This document shows, piece after piece, positions 1-5,552 of a DNA stretch of 6,271 bases. Under the pieces are notes generated by a model. It saw nothing but the letters and a program-made list of their open reading frames with translations, was not told where the DNA came from and did not search any database. Position numbers and translations under genes: made by a program. Location of the stretch: the NCBI GenBank assembly GCA_022564535.1, contig JADFLD010000138.1, forward strand, positions 1-6,271. The letters run 5' to 3'. Numbering within the stretch: position 1 is the stretch's first letter; each line of letters begins with the position of its first letter. This DNA comes from Gemmatimonadota bacterium (lineage in GTDB: Bacteria; Gemmatimonadota; Gemmatimonadetes; Longimicrobiales; UBA6960).

Positions 1-264
1 CTCGAAGCTCAAGTCGTGCCGACCGCCTCGGCGTTCGCCGCCGCATACGTTCTGGGATACGTTATGGTATTCGCGCCGGCGGGAATCGGCGTTCGGGAGG
101 GGGCTCTCCTGGCGCTACTTTCCCCACAGTTGGGCCCCGGGGCAGCGGGCGCCGTCGCTGTGATCGCTCGCATCTGGACCACCGTGGTTGAAGTCATCCC
201 TGCCGCTGCCTTTTGGACACGCCATATCACGACCGCCGACGGAGCACCCACGTCCCGTGACTGA
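1..264 (+). CDS. Flippase-like / LPG synthase-type integral membrane protein, C-terminal end (5' partial)
   Basis: The reading frame is open from base 1 and ends at TGA 262-264, leaving the last 87 residues of a protein that begins outside the window. The visible part has two hydrophobic stretches. Between them is the segment APAGIGVREGALLALL, which matches the conserved P-x-G-x-G-x-R-E-x-x-L signature near the C-terminus of the lysylphosphatidylglycerol synthase transmembrane / UPF0104 family, also annotated as flippase-like. The family sits in the inner membrane. Many members lie beside glycosyltransferases, and some are lysyl-PG synthases or proposed lipid-sugar transporters. The stop overlaps the start of the next gene by 8 bp, so the two are probably translated together. 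That neighbour uses polyprenyl phosphate, which favours a role in lipid-linked sugar handling over aminoacyl-lipid synthesis; this is inference. The family call is fairly secure, the substrate unknown. Confidence 0.75.
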   Translation, partial: LEAQVVPTASAFAAAYVLGYVMVFAPAGIGVREGALLALLSPQLGPGAAGAVAVIARIWTTVVEVIPAAAFWTRHITTADGAPTSRD

Positions 265-982
265 CGTTCGCATCCTGGTCATCATCCCGACCTACGACGA
301 GGCGGAGAACCTGCCCAGGATCGTTCCCCGAGTCCTGGAGCAGGACGACCGCATCGACGTGCTCGTCGTGGATGACGCTTCGCCAGATGGAACCGGCGCG
401 ATCGCCGACGCACTGGCGGCCGAAGAACCCCGCGTTCACGTGCTCCACCGTTCGGGCAAGCAGGGTCTGGGGCGGGCGTATCTGGCGGGATTTTACTACG
501 GCCTCGACGAGGGGTACGACATCCTCTTCGAGATGGACGCAGATTTTTCACACCCACCGGACGCGCTTCCGACCCTCATCTCGAAGCTGGACGAGGCCGA
601 TGTGGTCATCGGCTCCCGCTACGTAGACGGCCGGGTCACGGTTTCCAACTGGCCCATGAGCCGGCTCCTCATCAGCTACTTCGGCAGTCGCTACGCCCGA
701 ATCATTACCGGCATGCCGGTGAGTGACGGTACCGGAGGGTTCAACGGTTGGAAGCGCTCCGTACTCGAAAAAGTGAAGCTCGATCGCGTACGGTCTAACG
801 GGTACGCCTTCCAGATCGAGCTGAAGTTTCGTGCCTGGCGCGCGGGCTTCAAGCTGGTCGAATCACCGATCCTGTTCACGGAGCGCGATACTGGCGAATC
901 GAAGATGTCGAAACGGATCGTGCGCGAGGCCATTTGGAGGGTCTGGTGGCTTCGGATCCAGGACCTTCTTGGTCGGCTCTAG
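257..982 (+). CDS. Polyprenol monophosphomannose synthase-like GT2 glycosyltransferase
   Basis: A 241-residue GT-A fold glycosyltransferase of family GT2, close to dolichol/polyprenol-phosphate mannose synthases. These transfer mannose from GDP-mannose to a polyprenyl phosphate at the cytoplasmic membrane face. Visible motifs in order: VIIPTYDEAENLP (about 8-20), the nucleotide-binding VVDDASPDGTG (37-47), the metal-binding EMDADFSH (D94-A-D96), IGSRYVDG (about 118-125), DGTGGF (about 157-162), NGYAFQIE (about 181-188) and ESPILFTERDTGESKMS near the C-terminus. All follow the DPM1 pattern. There is no C-terminal membrane domain, so it is the short single-domain type. GTG 257 is chosen because the family's N-terminus begins right after it and it overlaps the upstream stop; a GGAG at 241-244 is rather distant. 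A TTG at 188 would add an unlikely extension inside the preceding gene. Glucose or another sugar as donor cannot be excluded. Confidence 0.87.
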   Translation: MTDVRILVIIPTYDEAENLPRIVPRVLEQDDRIDVLVVDDASPDGTGAIADALAAEEPRVHVLHRSGKQGLGRAYLAGFYYGLDEGYDILFEMDADFSHPPDALPTLISKLDEADVVIGSRYVDGRVTVSNWPMSRLLISYFGSRYARIITGMPVSDGTGGFNGWKRSVLEKVKLDRVRSNGYAFQIELKFRAWRAGFKLVESPILFTERDTGESKMSKRIVREAIWRVWWLRIQDLLGRL

Positions 983-1692
983 TGGCCGAGGCTCGGATCG
1001 GCAAGGAGTTCTACGACTCCAGCGACTACTTCGAGAATCGCAGGACCGCGCATCTCACCGACCATGAGAGCGCGTTCCAAAAGTATCGCGTTGCGAAGGT
1101 ACTCGCCCTACATCGTCCAGGACCCGATGACCGGGTGGCCGACTTCGGCTGCGGATGGGGAACGTTCGGCTTCGCGCTGGCGGAGGGCGTGCGGGAGGTC
1201 GTCGGCGTCGATTTCAGCGAACGATCGATCGAAATCTGCGCACAACGCCTGGAAGACTCACCGCACGAAAATATGCGATTTCTCTGTGCGGACGCGGGCA
1301 ATACAGGCCTCGAGTCCAATGCCTACGACGTAGTGCTCGCCGCCGATCTGTTCGAGCACCTGTATCCCGAAGACTCCGTAAGCGTGGCTCGCGAGGCCTT
1401 CCGGGTCCTCGCCCCAGGGGGCAGATTCTCGACTTGGACACCCCACCGGGGCCACATCCTGGAAGTCCTGAAGAACCACGATATCATTCTCAAGCGGGAC
1501 ATCAGCCACGTGGACTACAAATCGATGGCCGACATGAAGAGTTTGTTGACGAACGCGGGCTTTGAAATCGAGAAGGCCTACTACGCTGAGTCTCACCTAC
1601 CGGGTCTACGCATCGCCGAGCGCATTCTCCAGCCTGTGGTCCCACTCCTCCGCAGACGCATCGCGGTGCTGGGTCGGAAGCCGGGAGGGTAG
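946..1692 (+). CDS. Class I SAM-dependent methyltransferase
   Basis: A Rossmann-fold methyltransferase of about 248 residues (Methyltransf_11/25-like). Motif I is VADFGCGWG (about 64-72), the SAM-ribose acidic residue is D89 in VVGVDFS, followed by RFLCADAGN, the YDVVLAADLFEHL strand, and FRVLAPGGRFSTWTP typical of post-motif II/III. The substrate cannot be read from sequence. Its position behind a polyprenyl-phosphate glycosyltransferase suggests a glycolipid or cell-envelope acceptor, which is inference. The start is uncertain: GTG 946 has GGAGGG at 936-941 and overlaps the previous gene by 37 bp. GTG 982 overlaps the upstream TAG by one base and begins just at the conserved AEARIGKEFYDSSDYFE segment, but has no visible ribosome-binding site and gives 236 residues. 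I prefer 946 for its Shine-Dalgarno. The stop is TAG 1690-1692. Confidence 0.85.
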   Translation: MASDPGPSWSALVAEARIGKEFYDSSDYFENRRTAHLTDHESAFQKYRVAKVLALHRPGPDDRVADFGCGWGTFGFALAEGVREVVGVDFSERSIEICAQRLEDSPHENMRFLCADAGNTGLESNAYDVVLAADLFEHLYPEDSVSVAREAFRVLAPGGRFSTWTPHRGHILEVLKNHDIILKRDISHVDYKSMADMKSLLTNAGFEIEKAYYAESHLPGLRIAERILQPVVPLLRRRIAVLGRKPGG

Positions 1693-1694
1693 GG
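1687..1694 (+). other. KOPS-like octamer GGGTAGGG pointing toward the dif-like site
   Basis: The octamer matches E. coli KOPS (GGGNAGGG), which orients the FtsK translocase toward dif. It overlaps the methyltransferase stop codon. The motif is established in E. coli only, and a match of this kind is expected by chance in GC-rich DNA, so this is weak. Confidence 0.2.
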
Positions 1695-1701
1695 GCCTCC
1701 G

Positions 1702-2220
1702 ATGGGATGGGAGATCGAGCGGCGCTTCCTGGTGCGCGTGGCCGAATCGCTCTGGTTCCAGCTCGGTACGGGCCACCATCTGCGGCAGGGCTACGTCCGG
1801 AATGGCGAGCCCTCGGTCCGCATTCGGTTCGGGGAGCCGCGCGGCCCGGTCCTCACGTGCAAGAGTGGAGAGGGCATCCGTCGCAGCGAGGTCGAAGCCG
1901 TCATCCCGGAAGACGTCGCCCAAGCGCTCTTCCTGGCGGCGGAAGAACGCACGATCGAGAAAATGCGCTGGAAGCTGGGTCCTTGGGAGCTCGATCGCTT
2001 CTTCGGGCCACTGGAGGGACTCTCGCTCCTGGAGATCGAACTGAAGGCGGAGGACGACGCCATCCCCGAGTCGCCCGAAGGAGTACAGATTCTGCGTGAG
2101 GTCACCGATGACAAACGGTTTGTCAATGGCTACTTAGCTCGTCTGAAGCCGAAGAAGCAGCGCAGCTTCGTGAAGAAGGCATACAAGGAGGTGAAGGGAT
2201 GGAAAGGGCTAAACGACTAG
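1702..2220 (+). CDS. CYTH domain protein (triphosphate tunnel metalloenzyme family)
   Basis: A 172-residue single-domain CYTH protein. The family folds as a beta-barrel tunnel lined with charged residues and usually hydrolyses tripolyphosphate, thiamine triphosphate or related phosphates with Mg or Mn; a few are adenylate cyclases. Visible hallmarks: N-terminal EIERRFLV (E4, E6, R8), LRQGY (27-31), VRIRF (R40, R42), LTCKSG (K54), the RRSEVEAVI strand (E63, E65), LLEIELKAE, and the family's closing pattern VTDDKRFVNGYLA. The usual ExExK signature reads ExExR here. The ATG at 1702 has an AGGGG at 1691-1695 six bases upstream and follows the previous stop by 9 bp. The tail after about residue 148 is Lys-rich (LKPKKQRSFVKKAYKEVKGWK), possibly binding polyphosphate or nucleic acid. 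Being single-domain, it lacks the CHAD partner often fused to CYTH. The exact phosphate substrate is unknown. Confidence 0.85.
   Translation: MGWEIERRFLVRVAESLWFQLGTGHHLRQGYVRNGEPSVRIRFGEPRGPVLTCKSGEGIRRSEVEAVIPEDVAQALFLAAEERTIEKMRWKLGPWELDRFFGPLEGLSLLEIELKAEDDAIPESPEGVQILREVTDDKRFVNGYLARLKPKKQRSFVKKAYKEVKGWKGLND
2185..2194 (+). promoter_or_regulatory. Strong Shine-Dalgarno of the RlpA gene inside the CYTH coding region
   Basis: AAGGAGGTGA is a full-length complement of the conserved 3' end of bacterial 16S rRNA. The core AGGAGG lies 7 bases before the ATG at 2199. It is embedded in the last codons of the CYTH gene, so it fixes the RlpA start and supports overlapping, coupled translation. 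Confidence 0.85.
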
Positions 2221-2729
2221 CGTTGTTCGTTGGAGTCTTGGTCGTCGCGGGGTGCACCATGATCGGCTCGCCCTCGCTCGAGAATCCGCCGCCGCCGCCA
2301 GAGGACTTCCCGGATGGGGTCCCGTACGACGAGCCCGCCAGCCGGGGCGGAAACATGGCGGAGTACGAGCAGAGTGGGCACACCTATCGGATACTGGACA
2401 CGTCGTATGGCTACGATGAGCGAGGAATCGCGTCGTGGTACGGCGAGAAGTTTCACGGGCGCCCCACGAGCAGCGGCGAACCGTTCGACATGTACGCGCT
2501 GTCCGGGGCGCACCGCACCTTGCCGATCCCGACGTGGGTGCGCGTCACGAATCTGGCCAACGGTCGCACGCTGCTGCTGAGGCTGAACGACCGCGGACCC
2601 TTCGCGGATCCGGACCGACGCATCATCGACGTGTCGTACGCCGCCGCGATTCGCCTCGGGATGGTCGAAACAGGCACGGCCACCGTTCGTGTCCAGGCCG
2701 TGGAGCCCTGGCAATACCGGGTTCGGTAG
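2199..2729 (+). CDS. rlpA: RlpA-family DPBB lipoprotein (putative septal lytic transglycosylase)
   Basis: A 176-residue lipoprotein. Residues 1-19 form a lipoprotein signal: basic MERAKR, a hydrophobic core, and lipobox VAGC with Cys19. A Pro-rich linker (five prolines at 30-34) follows. The double-psi beta-barrel domain spans about 76-168: GIASWYGEKFHGRPTSSGE, then DMYALSGAHRTLPIP, TWVRVTNLANGR, LRLNDRGPF (D131) and RIIDVSYAAAIRLGM. These closely match RlpA, which cleaves peptidoglycan glycan strands lacking stem peptides, often at the division septum. The conserved HRTLP histidine (H105) and the NDRGP aspartate (D131) are both present. The protein ends about eight residues after the barrel, so there is no SPOR domain as found in E. 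coli and Pseudomonas RlpA. Septal targeting would need another route. It overlaps the CYTH gene by 22 bp, and the perfect ribosome-binding site suggests strong expression. Family call is secure; enzymatic activity is inferred. Confidence 0.9.
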   Translation: MERAKRLALFVGVLVVAGCTMIGSPSLENPPPPPEDFPDGVPYDEPASRGGNMAEYEQSGHTYRILDTSYGYDERGIASWYGEKFHGRPTSSGEPFDMYALSGAHRTLPIPTWVRVTNLANGRTLLLRLNDRGPFADPDRRIIDVSYAAAIRLGMVETGTATVRVQAVEPWQYRVR

Positions 2730-2861
2730 GGGCGCCCCGCTGCGGTAGAGGGGGAACGGCGGTTTGCCTGATCTCGCTCCGACCTAACATAATATCTATT
2801 ATACGAAGTCGCCGGAAGCGATCCGCGGAAGGATCCACTGCCGCTATGTGCTCGGACCCTG
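2730..2861. other. Intergenic region between convergent genes
   Basis: This 132-bp non-coding gap separates the stop of the RlpA gene from the stop of the oppositely oriented TPR gene. It contains the dif-like element and a weak inverted repeat, GATCC/GGATC, at 2820-2835. I see no hairpin followed by a T-run in either direction, so no intrinsic terminator is evident for either convergent unit. Confidence 0.6.
2782..2809 (-). other. dif: dif-like XerC/XerD recombination site (28 bp)
   Basis: Read on the - strand, positions 2809-2799 give ACTTCGTATAA (XerC-type arm). Positions 2798-2793 give the 6-base centre TAGATA. Positions 2792-2782 give TTATGTTAGGT (XerD-type arm). The arms are imperfect inverted repeats meeting at TATAA/TTATG, in the 11-6-11 layout of dif. 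Against E. coli dif as I remember it, the XerD arm matches 9 of 11, the XerC arm 7 of 11 and the centre 4 of 6. Against remembered B. subtilis dif the counts are 8, 9 and 5. The element is an AT-rich island in a GC-rich gap between two convergent genes, a typical setting. XerC and XerD would bind the arms and exchange strands at the centre to resolve chromosome dimers. No recombinase or mobile-element gene is nearby, so a chromosomal dif is likelier than a mobile-element attachment site. Confidence 0.72.
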
Positions 2862-3560
2862 TCAGGTGTTCGAGGCGCTCCGAATCTCTTGGATGCGCAT
2901 CTGGTAGATGCCGCGGTCAGGAGAATTCTCTTCAAGCTCATCGATCATGCGCTCATAGAGCTCGATCGCACCCTCGCCATCGCCCTGATCGCCCCGGATT
3001 CGTGCGGCAGCCATCAGCGCGTCGCGGACCTGGAAGCCGAGGTCGGAACGGTTGGCGATGGTCAGGTACGTCGCCTCGGCGTCATCCCAGCGTCCTTCCT
3101 GCTCGTAGGCCGCCCCGAGGAGCGCAGCACCCTGGAACTCGATGGGCGAACGCGGTGACGACCCGAGCGGGCCGAGCACGGCGAGCGCCTGCTGAGGATC
3201 ACCGCTCTCCAGATACAACTCTCCCAGCATCAGCCGCGCCTCGCCCTCGTACGATGTAGTCCCGAAACGGTCGAGGAAGGTCGCCAGATCGATCTTGGCG
3301 CCCTCGGTGTCCCTGATTCTGATCGAACCATGGATCACCTCCAGCTGTTGAGCCGCTTGCTCGTGCAGCTGCGCGCTATAGCTCGAGTAGTACATCAGGC
3401 CGGCGACGACGATGACGGCGACGACTCCGAGGACCGTGAGGAGCTGCTGATTGGCCTGCGACCACTTCCCGAGACCGAAGATCCGGGCGATGAAGATATC
3501 GTCGGGCTCGTCACTCGACGTGTGGGTCGTCCGGCGGGCTCCTGGATGACGCTGGGACAT
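2862..3560 (-). CDS. Membrane-anchored TPR-repeat protein (YfgM-like)
   Basis: A 232-residue protein. Residues 1-39 are polar and probably cytoplasmic, followed by one membrane helix (about 40-58, LLTVLGVVAVIVVAGLMYY). A helical region with TPR-like units then covers about 60-220. Recognisable repeats are EARLMLGELYLESGDPQQALAVL, GAALLGAAYEQEGRWDDAEATYL and ALMAAARIRGDQGDGEGAIELYERM. This order matches YfgM/TPR_21-type ancillary proteins, which sit in the inner membrane with the repeats facing the periplasm and help secreted or envelope proteins fold or assemble. Orientation and role here are inference. The start ATG at 3560-3558 is chosen because the frame upstream is open only to a TTG at 3641 and its translation looks unlike a protein N-terminus. 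No clear Shine-Dalgarno precedes it. The stop is TGA at 2864-2862. A Sel1 or BamD-like scaffold is a less likely alternative. Confidence 0.78.
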   Translation of the reverse strand: MSQRHPGARRTTHTSSDEPDDIFIARIFGLGKWSQANQQLLTVLGVVAVIVVAGLMYYSSYSAQLHEQAAQQLEVIHGSIRIRDTEGAKIDLATFLDRFGTTSYEGEARLMLGELYLESGDPQQALAVLGPLGSSPRSPIEFQGAALLGAAYEQEGRWDDAEATYLTIANRSDLGFQVRDALMAAARIRGDQGDGEGAIELYERMIDELEENSPDRGIYQMRIQEIRSASNT

Positions 3561-3607
3561 TTTGGTGTTCTGAAAGGGTCCTTGCGACACGGCCGCAAGT
3601 GGAAAAG

Positions 3608-3622
3608 CGCTAAAACCTAGCG
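3608..3622. repeat. Inverted repeat CGCTA-N5-TAGCG upstream of the TPR gene
   Basis: A perfect 5-bp inverted repeat with a 5-base spacer, 48 bp upstream of the TPR start. Read on the - strand, the second arm is followed by CTTTTCC, a short T-run. It could therefore act as a weak intrinsic terminator for the Crp-family gene, or as an operator, since it overlaps the candidate -10 box. The sequence does not decide between these. Confidence 0.35.
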
Positions 3623-3641
3623 TGACAGCTTCGGAGGTCAA
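3614..3641 (-). promoter_or_regulatory. Candidate sigma70-type promoter for the TPR gene
   Basis: On the - strand, TTGACC (3641-3636, five of six to TTGACA) is followed after 16 bases by TAGGTT (3619-3614, three of six to TATAAT). It lies about 55-80 bp before the TPR start codon. The -35 is good and the -10 poor, so this is only a candidate. Confidence 0.3.
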
Positions 3642-3646
3642 CGCGC

Positions 3647-3666
3647 GGCCCCCTATTTCGGGGGCC
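3647..3666 (-). terminator. GC-rich hairpin over the stop of the Crp-family gene
   Basis: GGCCCCC (3647-3653) and GGGGGCC (3660-3666) form a perfect 7-bp stem with the six-base loop TATTTC, overlapping the TAG stop at 3655-3653. No T-run follows on the - strand, so it is not a classical intrinsic terminator. It may act as a 3' mRNA-stabilising or Rho-assisted structure. Confidence 0.35.
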
Positions 3667-4345
3667 CCTTCGAGGGTGGATCATACCCCGCAAGAACCCA
3701 GAGGTCCGCGGGCTTACGGATGGCCAAGCGCTTGCCAGGCGCCTCACCGAGAACCCCTTCGTACAACCAATCGTTGAGCAACGTCGTGACCGTCGCCCGA
3801 TGTGCACCAGCGAGATCCGCCAGCACCTGATGAGTGAGCTTTTCGGAGAGGCGGGTACCACACCCCATGGGCTCGCCGCAGCGTCTGCCGATGTCGATGA
3901 GCACCTCGGCGAGCCGTTGCCCCGTGTTCGGGCCCCGAGAGCCACCCTGCGCGTGCCGGAGCCGGTGCAGCTCCTGCTCCTGGCCTTCCAGGTAGGCGTC
4001 CAGACTGCTCTTGGCGGTCTTGAGACCTCGGAGTACCTCCACCTTGGGGAGCGCGTTCACCGTGCACGCCGACCCCGCGACCGCTCCGTACCTGCGCCGT
4101 CCCTCCGTGAGAGCCTCGTCTCCAAACACCTCCCAAGGCAAGGCCACGGCGACGGTGCGCTCTGCGCGACTCGGCTCCATGCCCGGAAGCACGAGCCGCA
4201 TGAACCCCGTCCGTACCAGGAAGACGTCCCTCGCCGGATCCCCCGCAACATAGAGAGACCGGCCCTTCACGAGATGGACGGTCTCGGCCTTCTTCACGAG
4301 GCGATAGAGCTTCCTGTCGCGCGGAGGCGAGAGACGGAAGGGCAT
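3653..4345 (-). CDS. Crp/Fnr-family transcriptional regulator
   Basis: A 230-residue regulator with the two-domain Crp layout. The cyclic-nucleotide-binding-like beta-barrel covers about 13-105, including GRSLYVAGDPARDVFLVRTGFMRLV and VALPWEVFGDEAL. A long dimerisation helix follows, about 107-135. The C-terminal winged helix-turn-helix lies at about 160-205: RLSEKLTHQVLADLAGAHRATVTTLLNDWLYEGVLG, which fits the Crp pattern (T-H-x-x-L-A, then R-x-T-V-x-x-L-L). The cAMP-contacting Arg-Ser pair of E. coli CRP is not evident; the region reads EGRRRYGAVAGSA. The N-terminal four-cysteine cluster of FNR is also absent, so the signal is unlikely to be cAMP or an N-terminal FeS cluster. Start ATG 4345-4343 has no clear Shine-Dalgarno and lies 13 bp after the transporter stop. 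This suggests co-transcription and possible control of that transporter. Confidence 0.88.
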   Translation of the reverse strand: MPFRLSPPRDRKLYRLVKKAETVHLVKGRSLYVAGDPARDVFLVRTGFMRLVLPGMEPSRAERTVAVALPWEVFGDEALTEGRRRYGAVAGSACTVNALPKVEVLRGLKTAKSSLDAYLEGQEQELHRLRHAQGGSRGPNTGQRLAEVLIDIGRRCGEPMGCGTRLSEKLTHQVLADLAGAHRATVTTLLNDWLYEGVLGEAPGKRLAIRKPADLWVLAGYDPPSKGPPK

Positions 4346-4358
4346 CGTCGAGGGTCCG

Positions 4359-5552
4359 TCAGTCCACGGACGCAGTGAACGATCCGCCTGCGGCGCCCGC
4401 GTGCACCGACCGGGCCAAGGCCGGGCTGAGCGCCAGGCCCACGGCGAGGAGCGCGACCGGGAAGGAGGCGAGCGTCGCGGCCTGGGGTCCGATCACATCC
4501 GCCAAGGCGCCCGTCCCGAGCACCGCCACCGAGCCCACCGCCCACGCGAGTCCCATGACGATTCCCGAGGTCACCGCGGTCCCGCTGGGCACGATCTCCT
4601 GCGCCATCACCACGATGGGCGGCAGCGTCGCCATCCCCAGAAATCCGGCGAGTCCGGTCGCGAACAAACCCAAGGTCCCGTAGGGGCCCAGCCAAACGGC
4701 AAGGAGGTGCGCGAGGAATCCCCAGAAGCATAGATGGGCCAGTAGGAGCCGACGGTCCACGCGGTCCGCAAGCAGGCCCCCCGCGACCGTTCCGAACGCC
4801 TGGGCTCCCAGGTACACCGTCAGGGCGACCGCACCCAGCGTCTCGGAGCCGCCGGCGTCGGCGACGATGATCGGCTCCATGATGAGGAAGGCGCGTTGCA
4901 CGAACGCCATCGTCGCGCTGATGCCGAAGATGTATCCCAAGGGTCCGCGCAGGTGCTTCAGAACCTGACCCGGCGGCGGCGGCGGCGGTCGCGAACGTGC
5001 CCGCGTCTCCGCGCGTCCACTCGGGAGCCCTAGGAAGATGAGCGGAGCCAGGAGGACGACGGGCAGCATCGCGACCCACAGGCCGTGCATCCCGCGCGTC
5101 TGGACGAGCCCCACGGCGACCAACGGACCGAGCGCGAAACCGACGGAGCCACCGAACGAGAAGATCGAGTAGCGTGCCCCTCCCCCCTTCCCTTCTGAAA
5201 CACGCACCGCGTAGGAAGCACCTGGAGGATGAAAGGCAGCGCTTCCGATCCCCGCGAGGGTCAGGAAGGCGACGAGCATCCAGAAGCCGGTAGCCCAGCC
5301 CATCAGCGCGATGAAGGTGCCGGACAGGACGGGGCCCAGCACCGCGAAGACTCGACGTCCGTGACGGTCCGCCAGATATCCGAAAATGGGCTGGGGGAGC
5401 GACCCAGCGATCGAGAACGTGACCGCCAGCGTCGCGGCCAGCGCGATCGAGAGCCCCATGTCGTTCATGATCCGCGGGAGCAGAGCGGGAACGAACGAAG
5501 CGTAGGCGTCGTTCAGCGCGTGCGCGGACGCGATGACGAGTGCGAGCCGCAT
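4359..5552 (-). CDS. Major facilitator superfamily transporter, fosmidomycin-resistance (Fsr)-like
   Basis: A 397-residue MFS protein, the usual size for 12 membrane helices. The N-terminus has HALNDAYASFVPALLPRI (H11, N14, D15) and FSIAGSLPQPIFGYLADRHGRR (MFS motif A at about 58-67), closely resembling the Fsr fosmidomycin-resistance efflux family. A second motif-A copy, GGLLADRVDRR, begins the C-terminal half. The central cytoplasmic loop carries SRPPPPPPGQ, a run of six prolines encoded by a (CGG)6 tract on the + strand at 4971-4988. The likely role is proton-driven export of a small molecule across the inner membrane; the substrate is not predictable. Start ATG 5552-5550 puts the conserved first helix at the N-terminus. 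GTG 5603 is an in-frame alternative adding 17 residues, and neither has a strong Shine-Dalgarno. The frame stays open to 6221, but that extension is antisense to the glutamyltransferase gene and not transporter-like. Confidence 0.87.
   Translation of the reverse strand: MRLALVIASAHALNDAYASFVPALLPRIMNDMGLSIALAATLAVTFSIAGSLPQPIFGYLADRHGRRVFAVLGPVLSGTFIALMGWATGFWMLVAFLTLAGIGSAAFHPPGASYAVRVSEGKGGGARYSIFSFGGSVGFALGPLVAVGLVQTRGMHGLWVAMLPVVLLAPLIFLGLPSGRAETRARSRPPPPPPGQVLKHLRGPLGYIFGISATMAFVQRAFLIMEPIIVADAGGSETLGAVALTVYLGAQAFGTVAGGLLADRVDRRLLLAHLCFWGFLAHLLAVWLGPYGTLGLFATGLAGFLGMATLPPIVVMAQEIVPSGTAVTSGIVMGLAWAVGSVAVLGTGALADVIGPQAATLASFPVALLAVGLALSPALARSVHAGAAGGSFTASVD
4971..4988. repeat. (CGG)6 trinucleotide tract within the MFS gene
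   Basis: Six perfect CGG units on the + strand encode six consecutive prolines in the central loop of the transporter on the - strand. Its triplet length means that slippage would change proline number without breaking the frame. Confidence 0.8.
5178..5192 (-). other. Two overlapping KOPS-like octamers pointing toward the dif-like site
   Basis: CCCTCCCC (5178-5185) and CCCTTCCC (5185-5192) on the + strand are GGGNAGGG on the - strand, the orientation expected right of dif. They lie inside the MFS coding region. Chance occurrence is quite possible. Confidence 0.2.

Noticed and set aside
188..256. TTG 188 as start of the glycosyltransferase
   Set aside because: The added 23 residues lie inside the upstream coding region and do not resemble the family, whose N-terminus begins right after GTG 257.
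2797..2809. Twelve-base match, ATTATACGAAGT (2798-2809), to one arm of phage P1 loxP
   Set aside because: The partner arm of loxP is absent and the spacer does not fit. The 11-6-11 Xer layout explains the same bases better; the resemblance reflects general tyrosine-recombinase arm similarity or chance.
2820..2835. GATCC/GGATC hairpin as a terminator
   Set aside because: The 5-bp stem is short, has no T-run on either side, and can arise from chance GGATCC sites.
2435..3259. Open + strand frame of 274 codons across the convergent gap
   Set aside because: It crosses the RlpA gene, the dif-like site and the TPR gene out of frame. The product is Arg/Pro-rich with no domain.
3561..3641. TTG 3641 as start of the TPR protein
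   Set aside because: It is a rare start codon without a Shine-Dalgarno, and the extra residues cover the candidate promoter and hairpin.
4294..5079. Long - strand frame (261 codons) inside the MFS gene
   Set aside because: It is an out-of-frame shadow of the transporter; its Arg/Gly-rich translation shows no domain.
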